From the NCBI RefSeq assembly GCF_014736495.1, contig NZ_MDUX01000002.1, positions 1 through 64,000 on the forward strand: a stretch of DNA of 64,000 bases, read 5' to 3'. Of this stretch, positions 1 through 9,130 are shown in pieces. A model generated the notes under the pieces. The model was not told where the DNA came from and did not search any database. It was given only the letters and a program-made list of their open reading frames with translations. Position 1 is the first letter of the stretch. Each line of letters opens with the position of its first letter. The DNA is from Candidatus Dactylopiibacterium carminicum (GTDB lineage: Bacteria > Pseudomonadota > Gammaproteobacteria > Burkholderiales > Rhodocyclaceae). Position numbers and translations under genes: made by a program.

Positions 1-630
1 ATGTCTCCGATAGACTATGAAAAACAGTATTTCATGAAGCTCGGGGCTGTCTAGGAAACCCGGGGCGATTCAGAAGCGCCACATAGCCTCATGTATCCTA
101 TCACATAAATATATGTGAATCCGTGGCAAACAACCGAGTCTAATCACCACGCGGAAAAGAAGGCCGCCCAGATCTTTGGCCAAGGAACCTTGGTCGACGA
201 CATTGCCGCAGCGCCCGCGATCAGTACCAATCGGACATCCCTCGACACCAGAGCCCAAAGGCGCTCGCGATCATTTCGGAATGCGCAGTAAGGACTACTT
301 ACGGCCTGCTCTCCCCCTCCCTTTTCTCTTGTCGCCATTATCGACCTCCAGCGGTACATAGGCTTGCAAAGCCTACTCCCTGAACCCCCGACGATTTTTC
401 TTGTCTTTGTTGGCTGTCAGCCAATCATTGACATCCTTGGCGTCCCACCTAGGACTCCCGCCAACATTCAATGCTGGCTCAGGAAATGGAGTGAGGCCCA
501 CGGTCGGCGAAGAAAAGCGTCTGGTCCGTTTCTGGTCCAGCCTTTCGACGCTAAATGCCGAACGAATGCATCGCCCGCGCTGATCAGCCTACAGGGTAGA
601 GCCCCCCCGAAATCCTGGCTCAGAAAGGAA
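1..630. other. No recognisable gene
   Basis: Short open frames occur on both strands, but none has a convincing start, ribosome binding site or recognisable family. The stretch looks less like coding DNA than the rest of the window. It lies just downstream of the terminator of a leftward tRNA cluster. Such spots often collect remnants of integrated elements, but I see no integrase motif and no tRNA-end duplication, so that remains a guess. Confidence 0.5.
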
Positions 631-660
631 AACGGCCCTGTGATCACTCACAGGGCCGTT
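631..660 (-). terminator. Rho-independent terminator of the tRNA cluster
   Basis: A perfect 13-bp inverted repeat (AACGGCCCTGTGA and its complement) encloses a 4-base loop. On the minus strand it is followed by a short T run (GTTTTCC). It lies 8 bases beyond the encoded CCA end of the tRNA-His gene, so it most likely ends the tRNA transcript. Confidence 0.85.
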
Positions 661-668
661 CTGAATTT

Positions 669-745
669 TGGGGCGACATACCGGGTTCGAACCGGTGACC
701 ACTGGAATCACAATCCAGTGCTCTACCAACTGAGCTAATGCCGCC
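669..745 (-). tRNA. tRNA-His (GTG)
   Basis: The minus strand folds into a full cloverleaf. The anticodon stem CTGGA/TCCAG encloses a loop with anticodon GTG, and the T arm carries GGTTCGAACCC. The acceptor stem has the extra 5' G (position -1) opposite C73, a hallmark of histidine tRNAs, and CCA is encoded. It is the last gene of a leftward Pro-Arg-His cluster. Confidence 0.95.
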
Positions 746-813
746 GCCGAAACGGGTGTTGCAGAGGGCTGCAACGAATTCTGTACTGCGCCGTACCACA
801 TACTGCCATGCTG

Positions 814-890
814 TGGCCTGCCCGAAGGGAATCGAACCCCTAACCTACGGCTTAGAAGGCCGTTGCTCTATCCAGTTGAGCTACGGGCAG
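814..890 (-). tRNA. tRNA-Arg (TCT)
   Basis: A cloverleaf on the minus strand has acceptor stem CTGCCCG/CGGGCAG, discriminator G and encoded CCA. The anticodon stem ACGGC/GCCGT encloses a loop with anticodon TCT, so the tRNA reads AGA codons. The gene lies between tRNA-Pro and tRNA-His and is presumably cotranscribed with them. Confidence 0.95.
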
Positions 891-946
891 ATCCTTCATG
901 AGCAGGTCCCCGGACAATGCCGACCAGGTCGCTGACTTTGGAACCT

Positions 947-1023
<77 letters not shown>

Positions 1024-1083
1024 AGGGAGCGAGATTATTGCAAGACACCGCGAAAGAGTAAAGCGCTTTTTGTGTGTCCTGCT

Positions 1084-1410
1084 TCAGGCCGCGGCACATG
1101 CCTCGGGCATCGGCCTGCGGTTCAGCACCGGGGCATGCGCGGCAGACGGCAGCGGCCGTTGCGCAGGTTGTTCCATGCTGACGCCGGAAGGCGCCACCAG
1201 CACCAGCTCGGCTTCCATTGCACGCAACACCCGCAGCAAGCGGGCCAGACTCACTACGGAGGGGTCGGCCTCAAGCTGCGCATAGGCTTGCTGCGTCATG
1301 CCCAGCCGTTCGGCCATGGCCTTCTGCGTCAGACGCTGCCCCTTGCGAAAGCCTTTGAGGATGGAGGCCAATTGCTCCAGCTGGTCCAATCCGGTGATCT
1401 TGTACGACAT
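1084..1410 (-). CDS. XRE-family helix-turn-helix regulator
   Basis: A 108-residue DNA-binding protein. The central part ([22 protein letters not shown]) is a Cro/CI-type helix-turn-helix, preceded by a helix with [13 protein letters not shown], as in HipB-like antitoxins and small XRE regulators. The ATG at 1410 is preferred over the one at 1440 because GGGAG lies 7 bases upstream. The C-terminal 30 residues are Pro/Ala-rich and probably unstructured. No hipA-like kinase lies next to it, so a toxin-antitoxin role is not supported. It probably represses its own promoter. Confidence 0.75.
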   Translation of the reverse strand: MSYKITGLDQLEQLASILKGFRKGQRLTQKAMAERLGMTQQAYAQLEADPSVVSLARLLRVLRAMEAELVLVAPSGVSMEQPAQRPLPSAAHAPVLNRRPMPEACAAA

Positions 1411-1492
1411 CTGCGCGCTCCCGTGTGTTCGCATGAACATGGGAGCTAACGCGCGACCCCGCGCGCAGGATGACGACGACGGACGGACGGCG

Positions 1493-2086
1493 CTATTCGG
1501 CCGTCTCCAGCCACTGGATACGCCCTTGCCCGGACGCGCTCAGCTGAGCCATGAAGGGAGCCGCCTGAACCTCCGGCAAGGTAATCGAAAAGGTCACCGC
1601 CTGGCCGTGGCGCACTTCCGCGAGCGTCGCCCCGGCCGCATCGATGCCGCGCCTGATCATTCCTTCCAGTGAATACGGCGCTTCACAGCACAGCGTGCAC
1701 AAGCGGATGAGCGGCACCTTCTGCGCGGTACGCAGCGGCTGGGCGACAGCATCGGTGTAGGCGCGCACCAACCCGCCCGCTCCCAGCTTCACGCCACCGT
1801 AGTAGCGCACCACGGTGGCCAGCACGCCCTCCAGTTCCTGCAACCGCAGCACCTCCAGCATGGGCCGCCCCGCGGTGCCACCGGGTTCGCCATCGTCCAC
1901 GGCAGCGGAGTCTCCGCCAGCGAGCAAAGCCCAGCATACGTGCGCAGCGCCCGGGTGCTGGGCCCACAGAGCCGCCACGATCTTCTGCGCCGTGGCCCGA
2001 TCCGCCACGGGCTGCACGCAGCCAAGAAAGCGGCTCTTCTTGATCACGAGTTCGCAATCCACGGGCGTGGCAATGCTGTAGGGCAT
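1493..2086 (-). CDS. YigZ/IMPACT family protein
   Basis: A 197-residue protein of the YigZ (UPF0029/IMPACT) family. The family signature is visible: KKSRFLG near residue 17, a DDGEPGGTAGRP block around residues 64-75, and ATVVRYYGGVKLGAGGLVRAY around 90-110. The C-terminal 80 residues fit the family's second (DUF1949-like) domain. Family members resemble translation elongation domains and are linked to translation control, but the biochemical role is poorly defined. It appears to be a single-gene unit. The ribosome binding site before 2086 is weak. Confidence 0.88.
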   Translation of the reverse strand: MPYSIATPVDCELVIKKSRFLGCVQPVADRATAQKIVAALWAQHPGAAHVCWALLAGGDSAAVDDGEPGGTAGRPMLEVLRLQELEGVLATVVRYYGGVKLGAGGLVRAYTDAVAQPLRTAQKVPLIRLCTLCCEAPYSLEGMIRRGIDAAGATLAEVRHGQAVTFSITLPEVQAAPFMAQLSASGQGRIQWLETAE

Positions 2087-2122
2087 GGAAAAACGGAAGA
2101 AGACGCAATCGGGAACGCGATT

Positions 2123-3025
2123 CTACGCTTGCCGCCAATCACCCTTCCCGGGAGCTCTCGCGCAGGACGTCCAGCACGTGGCGCGTAGCCACTTCGGCAT
2201 GCGCTGCCGGATAAGCCAAGCCAAGCTCACGCCACAAGGGCGGTTGCAATGGCCGCACAACCAGGTGTGGATCCGCCATCGCGAATCTCCCTCCTGTGGC
2301 AGCAGCGTCGCACCAAACCCCGCGCCCACAAAACTGCGGATCGCATCGTTGAAGTTGAGCTGGATGCGTGCCTGCGGGAATTCGCCCGCAGCGGCGAACC
2401 ATTCCGTGCACAGCCGGTGCAGATGCGTGCTCGCGTCGTTGAGGATCAGGGGCTGGGTGGCGAGCCAGGCCGGGCTTGCCGTGTCCGGAATGTCCCATCC
2501 CGCAGGCAGGAAGGCCATCACGGGATCCCGCCGCCAGGGCTCGACGCACACCTGCCGCACAGGCGCCTGCGGCAGGGCAACCAGACCGATCTCCAGCGTA
2601 CCGGCAGCCAGTCTGGCGATGCTCTCCCGCGACGTCAGGATCTCCACCTGTACCTCGATGCCGGGATGCCGCACGTGGAGCAGCTTCAACGCCCCGGGCA
2701 GCAGATGCGCCACGGCGCCGGTAGATGCCCCCAGGCGCACGCGCCCAGCCAGCCCTTGAGCCTGACGCTGCGCGGAGAGCAGAGCCTGTTCGGCCTCCAG
2801 CAACAATCGCCGGGCCCGCTCGATGAGGAATTCACCCACAGGTGTGGGCCTCACCTCGCCACGCTTGCGGGACAACAGGCGTGCGCCAACACGCGTCTCC
2901 AGTTCGGCCACGTGCAGGCTCACCGTGGGCGGAGCCAGATGCAGCAGATCGGCAGCACGGGCGAAGGACCCCAGTTCGGCCACCGCCACCAGGGTGCGCA
3001 GGCGATCCAGGCTGACTTCACGCAT
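2123..3025 (-). CDS. LysR-family regulator with a likely 3' frameshift
   Basis: The first 60 residues form a LysR winged helix ([20 protein letters not shown]), followed by a substrate-binding domain. As sequenced the frame runs to 2123, but the last 50 residues (after LLPQEGDS) do not look like LysR. From about 2283 the neighbouring frame gives a typical LysR ending ([10 protein letters not shown], then ELGLAY and HVLDVLRE) and stops at 2139. One missing base near 2283 explains this. The gene diverges from argC with a 112-bp AT-richer gap, so it may regulate argC or itself. The effector is unknown. Confidence 0.8.
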   Translation of the reverse strand: MREVSLDRLRTLVAVAELGSFARAADLLHLAPPTVSLHVAELETRVGARLLSRKRGEVRPTPVGEFLIERARRLLLEAEQALLSAQRQAQGLAGRVRLGASTGAVAHLLPGALKLLHVRHPGIEVQVEILTSRESIARLAAGTLEIGLVALPQAPVRQVCVEPWRRDPVMAFLPAGWDIPDTASPAWLATQPLILNDASTHLHRLCTEWFAAAGEFPQARIQLNFNDAIRSFVGAGFGATLLPQEGDSRWRIHTWLCGHCNRPCGVSLAWLIRQRMPKWLRATCWTSCARAPGKGDWRQA

Positions 3026-3137
3026 GGGTTTTCCCGATTCAGAAAATTCGAATTATGCGCTCATGAAATTCAACTTTTCATCATCACACCAGGATCGCAA
3101 GATCAGCCCTCCACACTACAACGCGAGGATTTCCGCG

Positions 3138-4062
3138 ATGACCAGCCCCATCATCTTCATCGATGGCGACCAGGGCACCACCGGCCTGCAGATACACGCC
3201 CACCTCGACGGTCGCCCGGACCTGCACCTGCTCACGCTGCCGGAGACCCGGCGCAAGGATCCCGCCGCGCGTGCCGAAGCGCTCAATGCCTGCGATATCG
3301 CCATCCTCTGCCTGCCGGACGACGCTGCCCGCGAAGCGGTCTCCTTCATCACCGCACCGCATGTCCGGGTGATCGATGCCAGCAGCGCCCATCGCACCTG
3401 CACAGGCTGGGTCTATGGCTTTCCCGAGATGGCGACGGAGCAGGCTGCACGCATCGCTCAAGCCACGCGCGTCAGCAATCCCGGCTGTTACCCCACGGGC
3501 GCCATCGGCCTGCTGCGGCCATTGCGCGAAGCCGGCCTGCTGTCGGCCGACCACCCGCTGAGCATCCACGCAGTTTCTGGCTATTCGGGCGGCGGACGTC
3601 CTGCCGTGGAAGCCTTCGAAGGAACGAGTGGCGGCCAGCCACCGGGTCTGCGCCTGTATGGCCTGCAGCTCGCGCACAAGCATCCGCCCGAAATTCGCCA
3701 CTACTGCGGACTCTCGCGCCTGCCGCTATTTGTGCCGGCTTATGCAGCCTATCGCCAGGGCATCGTGCTCAGCATCCCGCTGCATCGCGACCTGCTGCCT
3801 GCAGTCAGTGATGCCGCCCGCCTGCACGACTGCCTGGCCACGCATTACGCGAACGCAGGTGCTGTCGCCCACGGCCGCCCGCCAGCTGTCCCATCTCGAT
3901 CCGCAGGCCTGCAATGGCAGCAACCGCATGCGACTGGCGGTCTTCGAAAATGCCGATGCCGGCCAGATCCTGCTCACGGCCGTGTTCGACAACCTCGGCA
4001 AGGGAGCCGCCAGCGCAGCCGTGCAGAACCTGCAACTGATGCTGGGTGGCGGTGTTTCCTAG
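3138..4062 (+). pseudogene. argC: N-acetyl-gamma-glutamyl-phosphate reductase, frame broken
   Basis: ArgC makes N-acetylglutamate semialdehyde with NADPH, the third step of arginine synthesis. This is the short type-2 form of about 307 residues. The nucleotide-binding start ([14 protein letters not shown]), the catalytic Cys117 in [10 protein letters not shown] and the SGYSGGG loop are present. GAGGA lies 8 bases before the ATG at 3138. At about 3855-3875 the reading frame must change: the first frame loses homology, while the next gives [12 protein letters not shown] and DNLGKGASAA-like blocks typical of the ArgC end and stops at 4062. It is either a real lesion or a sequence error. An intact argC elsewhere cannot be excluded. 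Confidence 0.85.
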
Positions 4063-4080
4063 GGGCTGGCGGCCCCTAGG
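4058..4080. terminator. Hairpin between convergent genes
   Basis: A perfect 9-bp inverted repeat, CCTAGGGGC / GCCCCTAGG, with a 5-base loop. It contains the stop codons of both converging genes, one TAG in each arm. No T run follows on either strand, so its strength as an intrinsic terminator is uncertain. Confidence 0.5.
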
Positions 4081-5128
4081 CTGCGCGCACTTCGGCCAAC
4101 CTGGACTGTGCCGTCGCCAGCGGCTCGGGCGCCAGCCATTCTTCCAGCGGCACCACGCGGTCGATGAAGCCATGGCGGTGGAGGAACTCGTTCTGGCCTG
4201 CCAGGGCTTGCAGCAATGCAGGTGCCAATGACGGCGCCAATACCTGGTGGAAGTGCTCGCCAAAGATGTCAGGCACCAGTTCCTCGGCGTTGCCACTTTC
4301 CGCTGCGGTGATCCTGATCGCCATTTCCCGCGTCGTCCGCGCCAGTTCGGCAGCCTCCAGCAAGGCCGTCAGCAGTGCGGTGACGGCATCGGAATGGTCG
4401 CGCAGGAATTCGCCGCTGACCGTGAGCGCCAGCAAGGATGAGTTGTTGATACGCGCTTCGGGCGGATGGCTGCGCGTCAGGTCGGCCAGTACACGCAAGC
4501 CCAGCACCTGCTGCAAGGCGATGCCATAATGCGCTGGCGAATAGATGGCATCGACGGAGCCGGCCAGCAGAGCCCGCCCTTCCCGGGTCTGGCTGGAAAG
4601 CGTCTGCCGCGCCGCGCCGGGCGGGCTGAGCAGGTCCGGACGGCTGGCTCGTTCGGCAAACGCAGCGGCGTCGATGGGGATCTCCACCAGCGTCACGTCA
4701 TCCAGCGACAGCCCCACCGTGGCGAGCAGATCGTGATAGCCCTTGAGCACCGTGGCGCGCCAGAAATCGATCGGATAGTTCGGGCGTACCGGCAAGGCCA
4801 GGCGCTTGCCCTTGAGATCCGCCACGTCCTGGATGTCGTCGCGCTCCACCAGCAGCAACTGGCGCTCATCCGTCCAGCTCAGCCCGAGCAGGCGCACATC
4901 GCGCCCGGCGGCACGCGACCACAGCGGTGGAATGTGGCCGCCCTGGCGCGTCATGTCAGGCAGGGCATGCGTGAAATGCGCGAGCCGGAAGGACGCGTCC
5001 GCGACGTGGCGCAGGGATTGCGGCGCCACGCCGAAGGCGGCCAGGTGGCGGGCCAGGATGCCCGAGTGCACGGCCAGCGAAAAAGCGGTGGGCAAGGGGC
5101 AACGAGTGAACCAGAGCGGTGTGCTCAT
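4076..5128 (-). CDS. DszB-family desulfinase-like / sulfonate-binding protein
   Basis: A 350-residue protein without a signal peptide, in the DszB/SsuA-like periplasmic-binding fold. DszB (2'-hydroxybiphenyl-2-sulfinate desulfinase) uses Cys27, His60 and Arg70. Here the same surroundings occur as RCPLPTA (Cys10), AHFTH (His51) and [11 protein letters not shown] (Arg61), with the same 10-residue His-to-Arg spacing. Other shared pieces are RLLGLSW and [15 protein letters not shown] precedes the ATG. It is the last gene of a leftward unit with ssuB, ssuC and ssuA. It could be a sulfinate-cleaving enzyme or a lipid-free binding homologue; the catalytic residues favour the enzyme, but the substrate is unknown. 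Confidence 0.75.
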   Translation of the reverse strand: MSTPLWFTRCPLPTAFSLAVHSGILARHLAAFGVAPQSLRHVADASFRLAHFTHALPDMTRQGGHIPPLWSRAAGRDVRLLGLSWTDERQLLLVERDDIQDVADLKGKRLALPVRPNYPIDFWRATVLKGYHDLLATVGLSLDDVTLVEIPIDAAAFAERASRPDLLSPPGAARQTLSSQTREGRALLAGSVDAIYSPAHYGIALQQVLGLRVLADLTRSHPPEARINNSSLLALTVSGEFLRDHSDAVTALLTALLEAAELARTTREMAIRITAAESGNAEELVPDIFGEHFHQVLAPSLAPALLQALAGQNEFLHRHGFIDRVVPLEEWLAPEPLATAQSRLAEVRAA

Positions 5129-5139
5129 GCGATGTCCTT

Positions 5140-5889
5140 TCAGGCGGCCTGGCGCCGCGAAGAAGGCAGCAGATCTTCAAGCAACAAGGCCTTCAGTGCC
5201 GCGAACCGGGTGGAGCTGCGATCCCGCGGCCGGGGCAGGTCGACAGCCAGATCGCGCTGCAGACTGGCAGGCGGCCCCCGGAACACCAGGATGCGATCTG
5301 ACAGCACCAGCGCCTCTTCGATGTCATGCGTGATCAGCAGGATGGCCGGCCCTTCGTCGCCCACGATCTCCAGCAGGTGCTCCTGCATGCGGATGCGCGT
5401 CAGCGGATCGAGTGCACCAAAGGGTTCGTCGAGCAACAGCAGCGCAGGCTCGCCGACCAATGCACGTGCAAGCCCCACGCGCTGTGCCATGCCGCCGGAG
5501 AGCTGCTTGGGCAAGGCATGCGCGAATTGACTCAGACCAACCTTGGCGAGCGTTGCCTGCACCGCCTGCTCACGCCGCTCGGCCGGCCAGTCCCACACGG
5601 CCAGCGCGATGTTCTGTGCCACATCCAGCCAGGGCATCAGGCGCGGCTCCTGGAAGGCGACACTGACCCTCGGGTCCGGCCCGGTGATGGCCTGCCCGTC
5701 CAGCGTGATGCTGCCGGCACTGGCCTGCTCCAGGCCAGCGATCAAACGCAGCAAGGTACTTTTACCGCAGCCGCTGGGGCCGATCACCGAGAGGATCCGC
5801 TCAGCGCCGCTGCTGAAACTCACCGGCCCCAGAGCCGCGAAGTCACCGAAGGATTTCCTCAGACCGGATACCTGGATCATGCGGTTCAC
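5140..5889 (-). CDS. ssuB: ABC transporter ATPase, sulfonate/nitrate type
   Basis: A 249-residue ATP-binding subunit of the SsuB/TauB/NrtD group that powers import through the neighbouring permease. Walker A (GPSGCGKST, near residue 37), the signature LSGGMAQRVGLARAL, Walker B (LLLLDEPFGALD) and the switch histidine (LITHD) are all present and intact. Its start overlaps the permease stop by 4 bases (ATGA), indicating coupled translation. The sulfonate assignment rests on family resemblance and on the DszB-like neighbours; aryl sulfonates or sulfinates are as plausible as alkanesulfonates. Confidence 0.85.
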   Translation of the reverse strand: MNRMIQVSGLRKSFGDFAALGPVSFSSGAERILSVIGPSGCGKSTLLRLIAGLEQASAGSITLDGQAITGPDPRVSVAFQEPRLMPWLDVAQNIALAVWDWPAERREQAVQATLAKVGLSQFAHALPKQLSGGMAQRVGLARALVGEPALLLLDEPFGALDPLTRIRMQEHLLEIVGDEGPAILLITHDIEEALVLSDRILVFRGPPASLQRDLAVDLPRPRDRSSTRFAALKALLLEDLLPSSRRQAA

Positions 5890-6641
5890 TCCTGCGGCAG
5901 GGTGTCCTGCCAGCGCAAGGTTCGGTTGGCGATGCGGGCGATCAACCAGTCGGTGCTCTTGCCCGCCAGGGCGAAGATGATCATGCAGGCCATCACCACG
6001 TGCGGGCGTCCGGTCATCTCGCCATCGAGCAGCACGTAGCCGACACCGCTGGAGGCTCCGAGCAGTTCCGCCGCCACCACCACCAGCCAGGCTACGCCCA
6101 TCGACTGGCGTAACCCCACGAACAGGAAGGGCAAGGCCTGCGGCAGCAGCACGCGCTGCACCAGCAGACGCCCCTTGAGGCGATAGACCTGGCCGACCTC
6201 GATCAGCTTGCGATCCGCGCGCACGATGCCCGACATGAAATTCAGATAGGTCGGAAAGAACGCCGCCTTGGCGATCAATGCGACCTTCGAACCTTCGTCG
6301 ATACCCAGCCAGAGAATGAACAGCGGCACCCAGGCCAGCCCCGGGATCGTGCGTAGCGCTTGCAGGATGGGGTCCAGCAATGCGCGCTGCGCGGAAACGC
6401 CAAGGTTGTCGGCCAGTTTTCCGGATGCGGCCATGTCCGCCAGCTCACCCAGTACCTGCGTCGGTGCGGGCAGCAAGGTGGGGTCGACCAGCGCCTGCCG
6501 GCTGATGAACTGCCACACCAGCAGGATCAGCGCGGGTACTACCCAGGGCAGCGCAGCGCGCCAGCCGATACCGGCTCCGGCGCCTGCCGCGCGGCCCACG
6601 CTACCTTCCGGGCGAAACCATCTGAGCAACAGTTCGGACAT
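5886..6641 (-). CDS. ssuC: ABC transporter permease, sulfonate/nitrate type
   Basis: A 251-residue inner-membrane subunit with about six hydrophobic segments. The EAA-type loop that contacts the ATPase is seen at FFPTYLNFMSGIVRADRKL. It belongs to the SsuC/TauC/NrtB group. The gene lies 13 bases after ssuA and overlaps ssuB, so the three form one importer transcript. No disruption is seen. Confidence 0.85.
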   Translation of the reverse strand: MSELLLRWFRPEGSVGRAAGAGAGIGWRAALPWVVPALILLVWQFISRQALVDPTLLPAPTQVLGELADMAASGKLADNLGVSAQRALLDPILQALRTIPGLAWVPLFILWLGIDEGSKVALIAKAAFFPTYLNFMSGIVRADRKLIEVGQVYRLKGRLLVQRVLLPQALPFLFVGLRQSMGVAWLVVVAAELLGASSGVGYVLLDGEMTGRPHVVMACMIIFALAGKSTDWLIARIANRTLRWQDTLPQE

Positions 6642-6654
6642 GGCAGACGTTCCC

Positions 6655-7623
6655 TCAACGGGCCGGCGTGAACACGCCTGGATCCAGCGTCGCCTTCACC
6701 ACCGCAGCCACATCGGTGTTCGCGGGGATGGAGCCATTCTTGCGATAGAACTCGCCCCAGGCCGCCAGCGTCTTCGCATCCTTGGGCAGCAGCTCGGGAT
6801 GCTCCAGACGACTGCGCTCGAATGCACGTTGCGCCGCCGCCAGCTCGATCTTCGACTGTTCGGCGAACACCTTGACCGAATCCGCCTCGTTCTGCAGGCT
6901 GAAACGGCGTGCCCGGTCAAAACCGGCCAGCACGGCCTTCACCACATCCGGATAGTTGGCGAGGAATTCCTCACGCACGTCGATGCCGCCGCCCCCCGCC
7001 AGATCCGGGTCAGCAAACAGCACGCGCGCACCGCTCTGCACTTCGGCGATGGCCCAGTCCGGGTCCAGTCCGGCCCAGGCCTCCACCTTGCCGGTCACCA
7101 GTACCAGCCTGCCCTGGGGATGCTGCAGGCTGACGATCTCGACGTCCTTCTCGCTCAGGCCATGCTTGTCCAGCGCGGCGATCAACGAGATGTAGGGGCC
7201 GGTGCCCGGCGTAGCGGCGATCTTCTTGCCCTTCAGATCGGTGACGCTGCGATAGGTGGCATCCTTGCGGACCAGGATGGGCGAGCCGGTATCGTTGCGC
7301 GAAGTCCAGTAGACGTACTTGATCGGCGTGCCGTTGGCGCGTGCCAGGAATGCCGAAGCAGCGCTAGAAGGGCCGATATCCAGGCTCTTGCCGCGCAGGA
7401 ATTCGATGGTCTTGTTGCTACCCAGCGACTCCACCCATTTCACGCTGATACCCTGCGGCGCCAGCGCTTCCTCGATCCAGCCCTTCTCCTTGGCGACCAA
7501 CGTCTCGGGAACGATCTTGGTGAAACCGACGCGTACTTCCTTGAGTGGCTCGGCGCCCTGCGCGGCAAGGCTCAGACCACCGAGGGCAAGAGCGGCGAAA
7601 ACGAAACTGCGAAAATTCTTCAT
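6655..7623 (-). CDS. ssuA: Aliphatic sulfonate-type periplasmic binding protein
   Basis: A 322-residue protein with a clear signal peptide (MKNFRSFVFAALALGGLSLA, cleavage near AQGA-EP). The mature part is SsuA-like: VRVGFTKIVPETLVAKEKGW at the start, then SLGSNKTIEFLRGKSLDIG and TPGTGPYISLI, which line the ligand cleft in this family. It captures the substrate in the periplasm for SsuBC. This is the only exported member of the locus, in contrast to the two signal-less DszB-like proteins on either side. Confidence 0.87.
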   Translation of the reverse strand: MKNFRSFVFAALALGGLSLAAQGAEPLKEVRVGFTKIVPETLVAKEKGWIEEALAPQGISVKWVESLGSNKTIEFLRGKSLDIGPSSAASAFLARANGTPIKYVYWTSRNDTGSPILVRKDATYRSVTDLKGKKIAATPGTGPYISLIAALDKHGLSEKDVEIVSLQHPQGRLVLVTGKVEAWAGLDPDWAIAEVQSGARVLFADPDLAGGGGIDVREEFLANYPDVVKAVLAGFDRARRFSLQNEADSVKVFAEQSKIELAAAQRAFERSRLEHPELLPKDAKTLAAWGEFYRKNGSIPANTDVAAVVKATLDPGVFTPAR

Positions 7624-7656
7624 GTCGGACGACCTCTTGTTGGGTGCAATGCCTGA

Positions 7657-8733
7657 TCACGCGGCCAGACTGGCCAGCGCTTGTTCGAGATAACCGGGGC
7701 GGGCCCATTCGCGGATGCTGAAATCATTGCGGATGTAGCCACGCTCCAGCAGGAAACGCTTCTGTATCTCCAGCCCGGCCAGGTTCTGCGCCGAGAGCGT
7801 CGGCACGAAGTCGTAGCCGGCAATCAGGCTGGCGATCAGGGCCGGGTCGCGATGTATGGTCACGCGGGCGAATATCTCGGCCGCCGCAGCGCGGTTGGCA
7901 TTGATCCAGCGCCCGGCGCGGATCGCCGCCCGCAGGAAGGCGATGACGACCTCCGGATGCGCTTCGGCAAAATCAGCATTCACCGCCGTGGTGAAAGGCG
8001 CATTGGCCACGTTGAGCGTCCAGTCCGGATGACGGGAGAGATCCTCGATCACGGTGAATTCACCGCTGGCCACCAGGCTGGCAGCACGCGTCTCATGCCC
8101 GTAGACGGCATCCACACGACCTTCGCGCAAAGCCTGCAGATCGGCCCCCGCCGTCTGCGGCGTGCTCGGGAACTGCTGCCAGAACTCGAATGGCCGCACG
8201 GCGGGCTGGAATACCGGGGTATCCGCTTCATCGGTATCGACGATCTCCACATCCTGCTCGCCCAGCCCGGCCAGCTGCAGCGCCAGCAAGATGCCCCGCT
8301 GCGCCGTGATGCGCGTGAAATCGATCTTCTCGGTATTCAGGCTGTGGCTCAGCCCGATGCGCCGCCCCTTGAGGTCGGCCACGCGACGGATGCCTGCATC
8401 GGCCCGCACGATGATCTTGCCGCCGGTCTGCGTGAAGGTGGAAGCAATCAGGTAGGTGTTGGCGAGATCAGCACGGGCATGGATGGTCGGAATCGCTCCG
8501 CCGTCGCGGAACAAGCGGGGCAGCGAGTGGCGGTAATGCGGCAGCCAGCCGGCGTTGTCTGGCAGGCTGCGCAGATACACGGCACTCGCGCCTGCCCGGC
8601 GGAATTCCTCATCCAGCCAGCCCAGCTCGACTGCGATGTTGGATGCCACGAAAACCGGGCAGATGGTGTAGTAGGCCTCGATCAGCGTGCCTGATGAGGG
8701 GGCGAGGATTTGCTGGTCGGCTTGATTACCCAT
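7657..8733 (-). CDS. Second DszB-family desulfinase-like protein
   Basis: A 358-residue protein, first gene of the leftward sulfur unit and 33 bases before ssuA. The start at 8733 is chosen because GGAGA lies about 7 bases upstream; an in-frame ATG at 8784 has no such site. There is no signal peptide. The DszB catalytic pattern recurs: Cys25 in YTICPVF, His66 in PHYRH and Arg76 in FRDGGAIP, again with His and Arg 10 residues apart. It differs widely from the 4076-5128 protein elsewhere, so the two may act on different compounds. Function as an enzyme is inferred from the conserved residues only. Confidence 0.72.
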   Translation of the reverse strand: MGNQADQQILAPSSGTLIEAYYTICPVFVASNIAVELGWLDEEFRRAGASAVYLRSLPDNAGWLPHYRHSLPRLFRDGGAIPTIHARADLANTYLIASTFTQTGGKIIVRADAGIRRVADLKGRRIGLSHSLNTEKIDFTRITAQRGILLALQLAGLGEQDVEIVDTDEADTPVFQPAVRPFEFWQQFPSTPQTAGADLQALREGRVDAVYGHETRAASLVASGEFTVIEDLSRHPDWTLNVANAPFTTAVNADFAEAHPEVVIAFLRAAIRAGRWINANRAAAAEIFARVTIHRDPALIASLIAGYDFVPTLSAQNLAGLEIQKRFLLERGYIRNDFSIREWARPGYLEQALASLAA

Positions 8734-9130
8734 GCTGCTCTCCATCAGAATCGGAACGGGAGAAGAAGCTTGCGCCTGGGCCATGGAACGCCGGAACTAA
8801 GAATATCGGCTATGCACAGCAGCACTGCCATGCATATGCACAGAGCAATCCGATCTATCACTTTCTGCTTAGCCATGCCGCGTTGCTGTAATTGCGGCAC
8901 TCGCGCTGTATCAAAAAAGAGATAACGGTTATGTGCAGTGCAGCATGAAAATATGACAATAAACTTTTATCCAACCAGGCTTCTGGCCGCACAGCAGGCG
9001 CTTTTCTGCCACAGGCCGAGCTTTCGGCGGATCGTCAAAACCTTCCTGAACAGCGCATGACGGCGTTCAAGTCCTGACGGCACTAACCGTAATGTGGTCA
9101 ATTCGTCACGTGTTGTTGGGAACCGATCTC
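8734..9130. promoter_or_regulatory. Divergent promoter region of the sulfur locus and chemoreceptor
   Basis: This stretch of about 400 bases separates the leftward sulfur genes from the rightward chemoreceptor gene. It is clearly richer in A+T than its surroundings, especially 8800-8970, and so probably holds both promoters. I could not pin down convincing -35/-10 pairs or a CysB/Cbl-type site. Confidence 0.45.

Noticed and set aside
1084..1410. HipBA toxin-antitoxin pair
   Set aside because: The XRE protein resembles HipB, but no HipA-like kinase or other toxin gene lies beside it.
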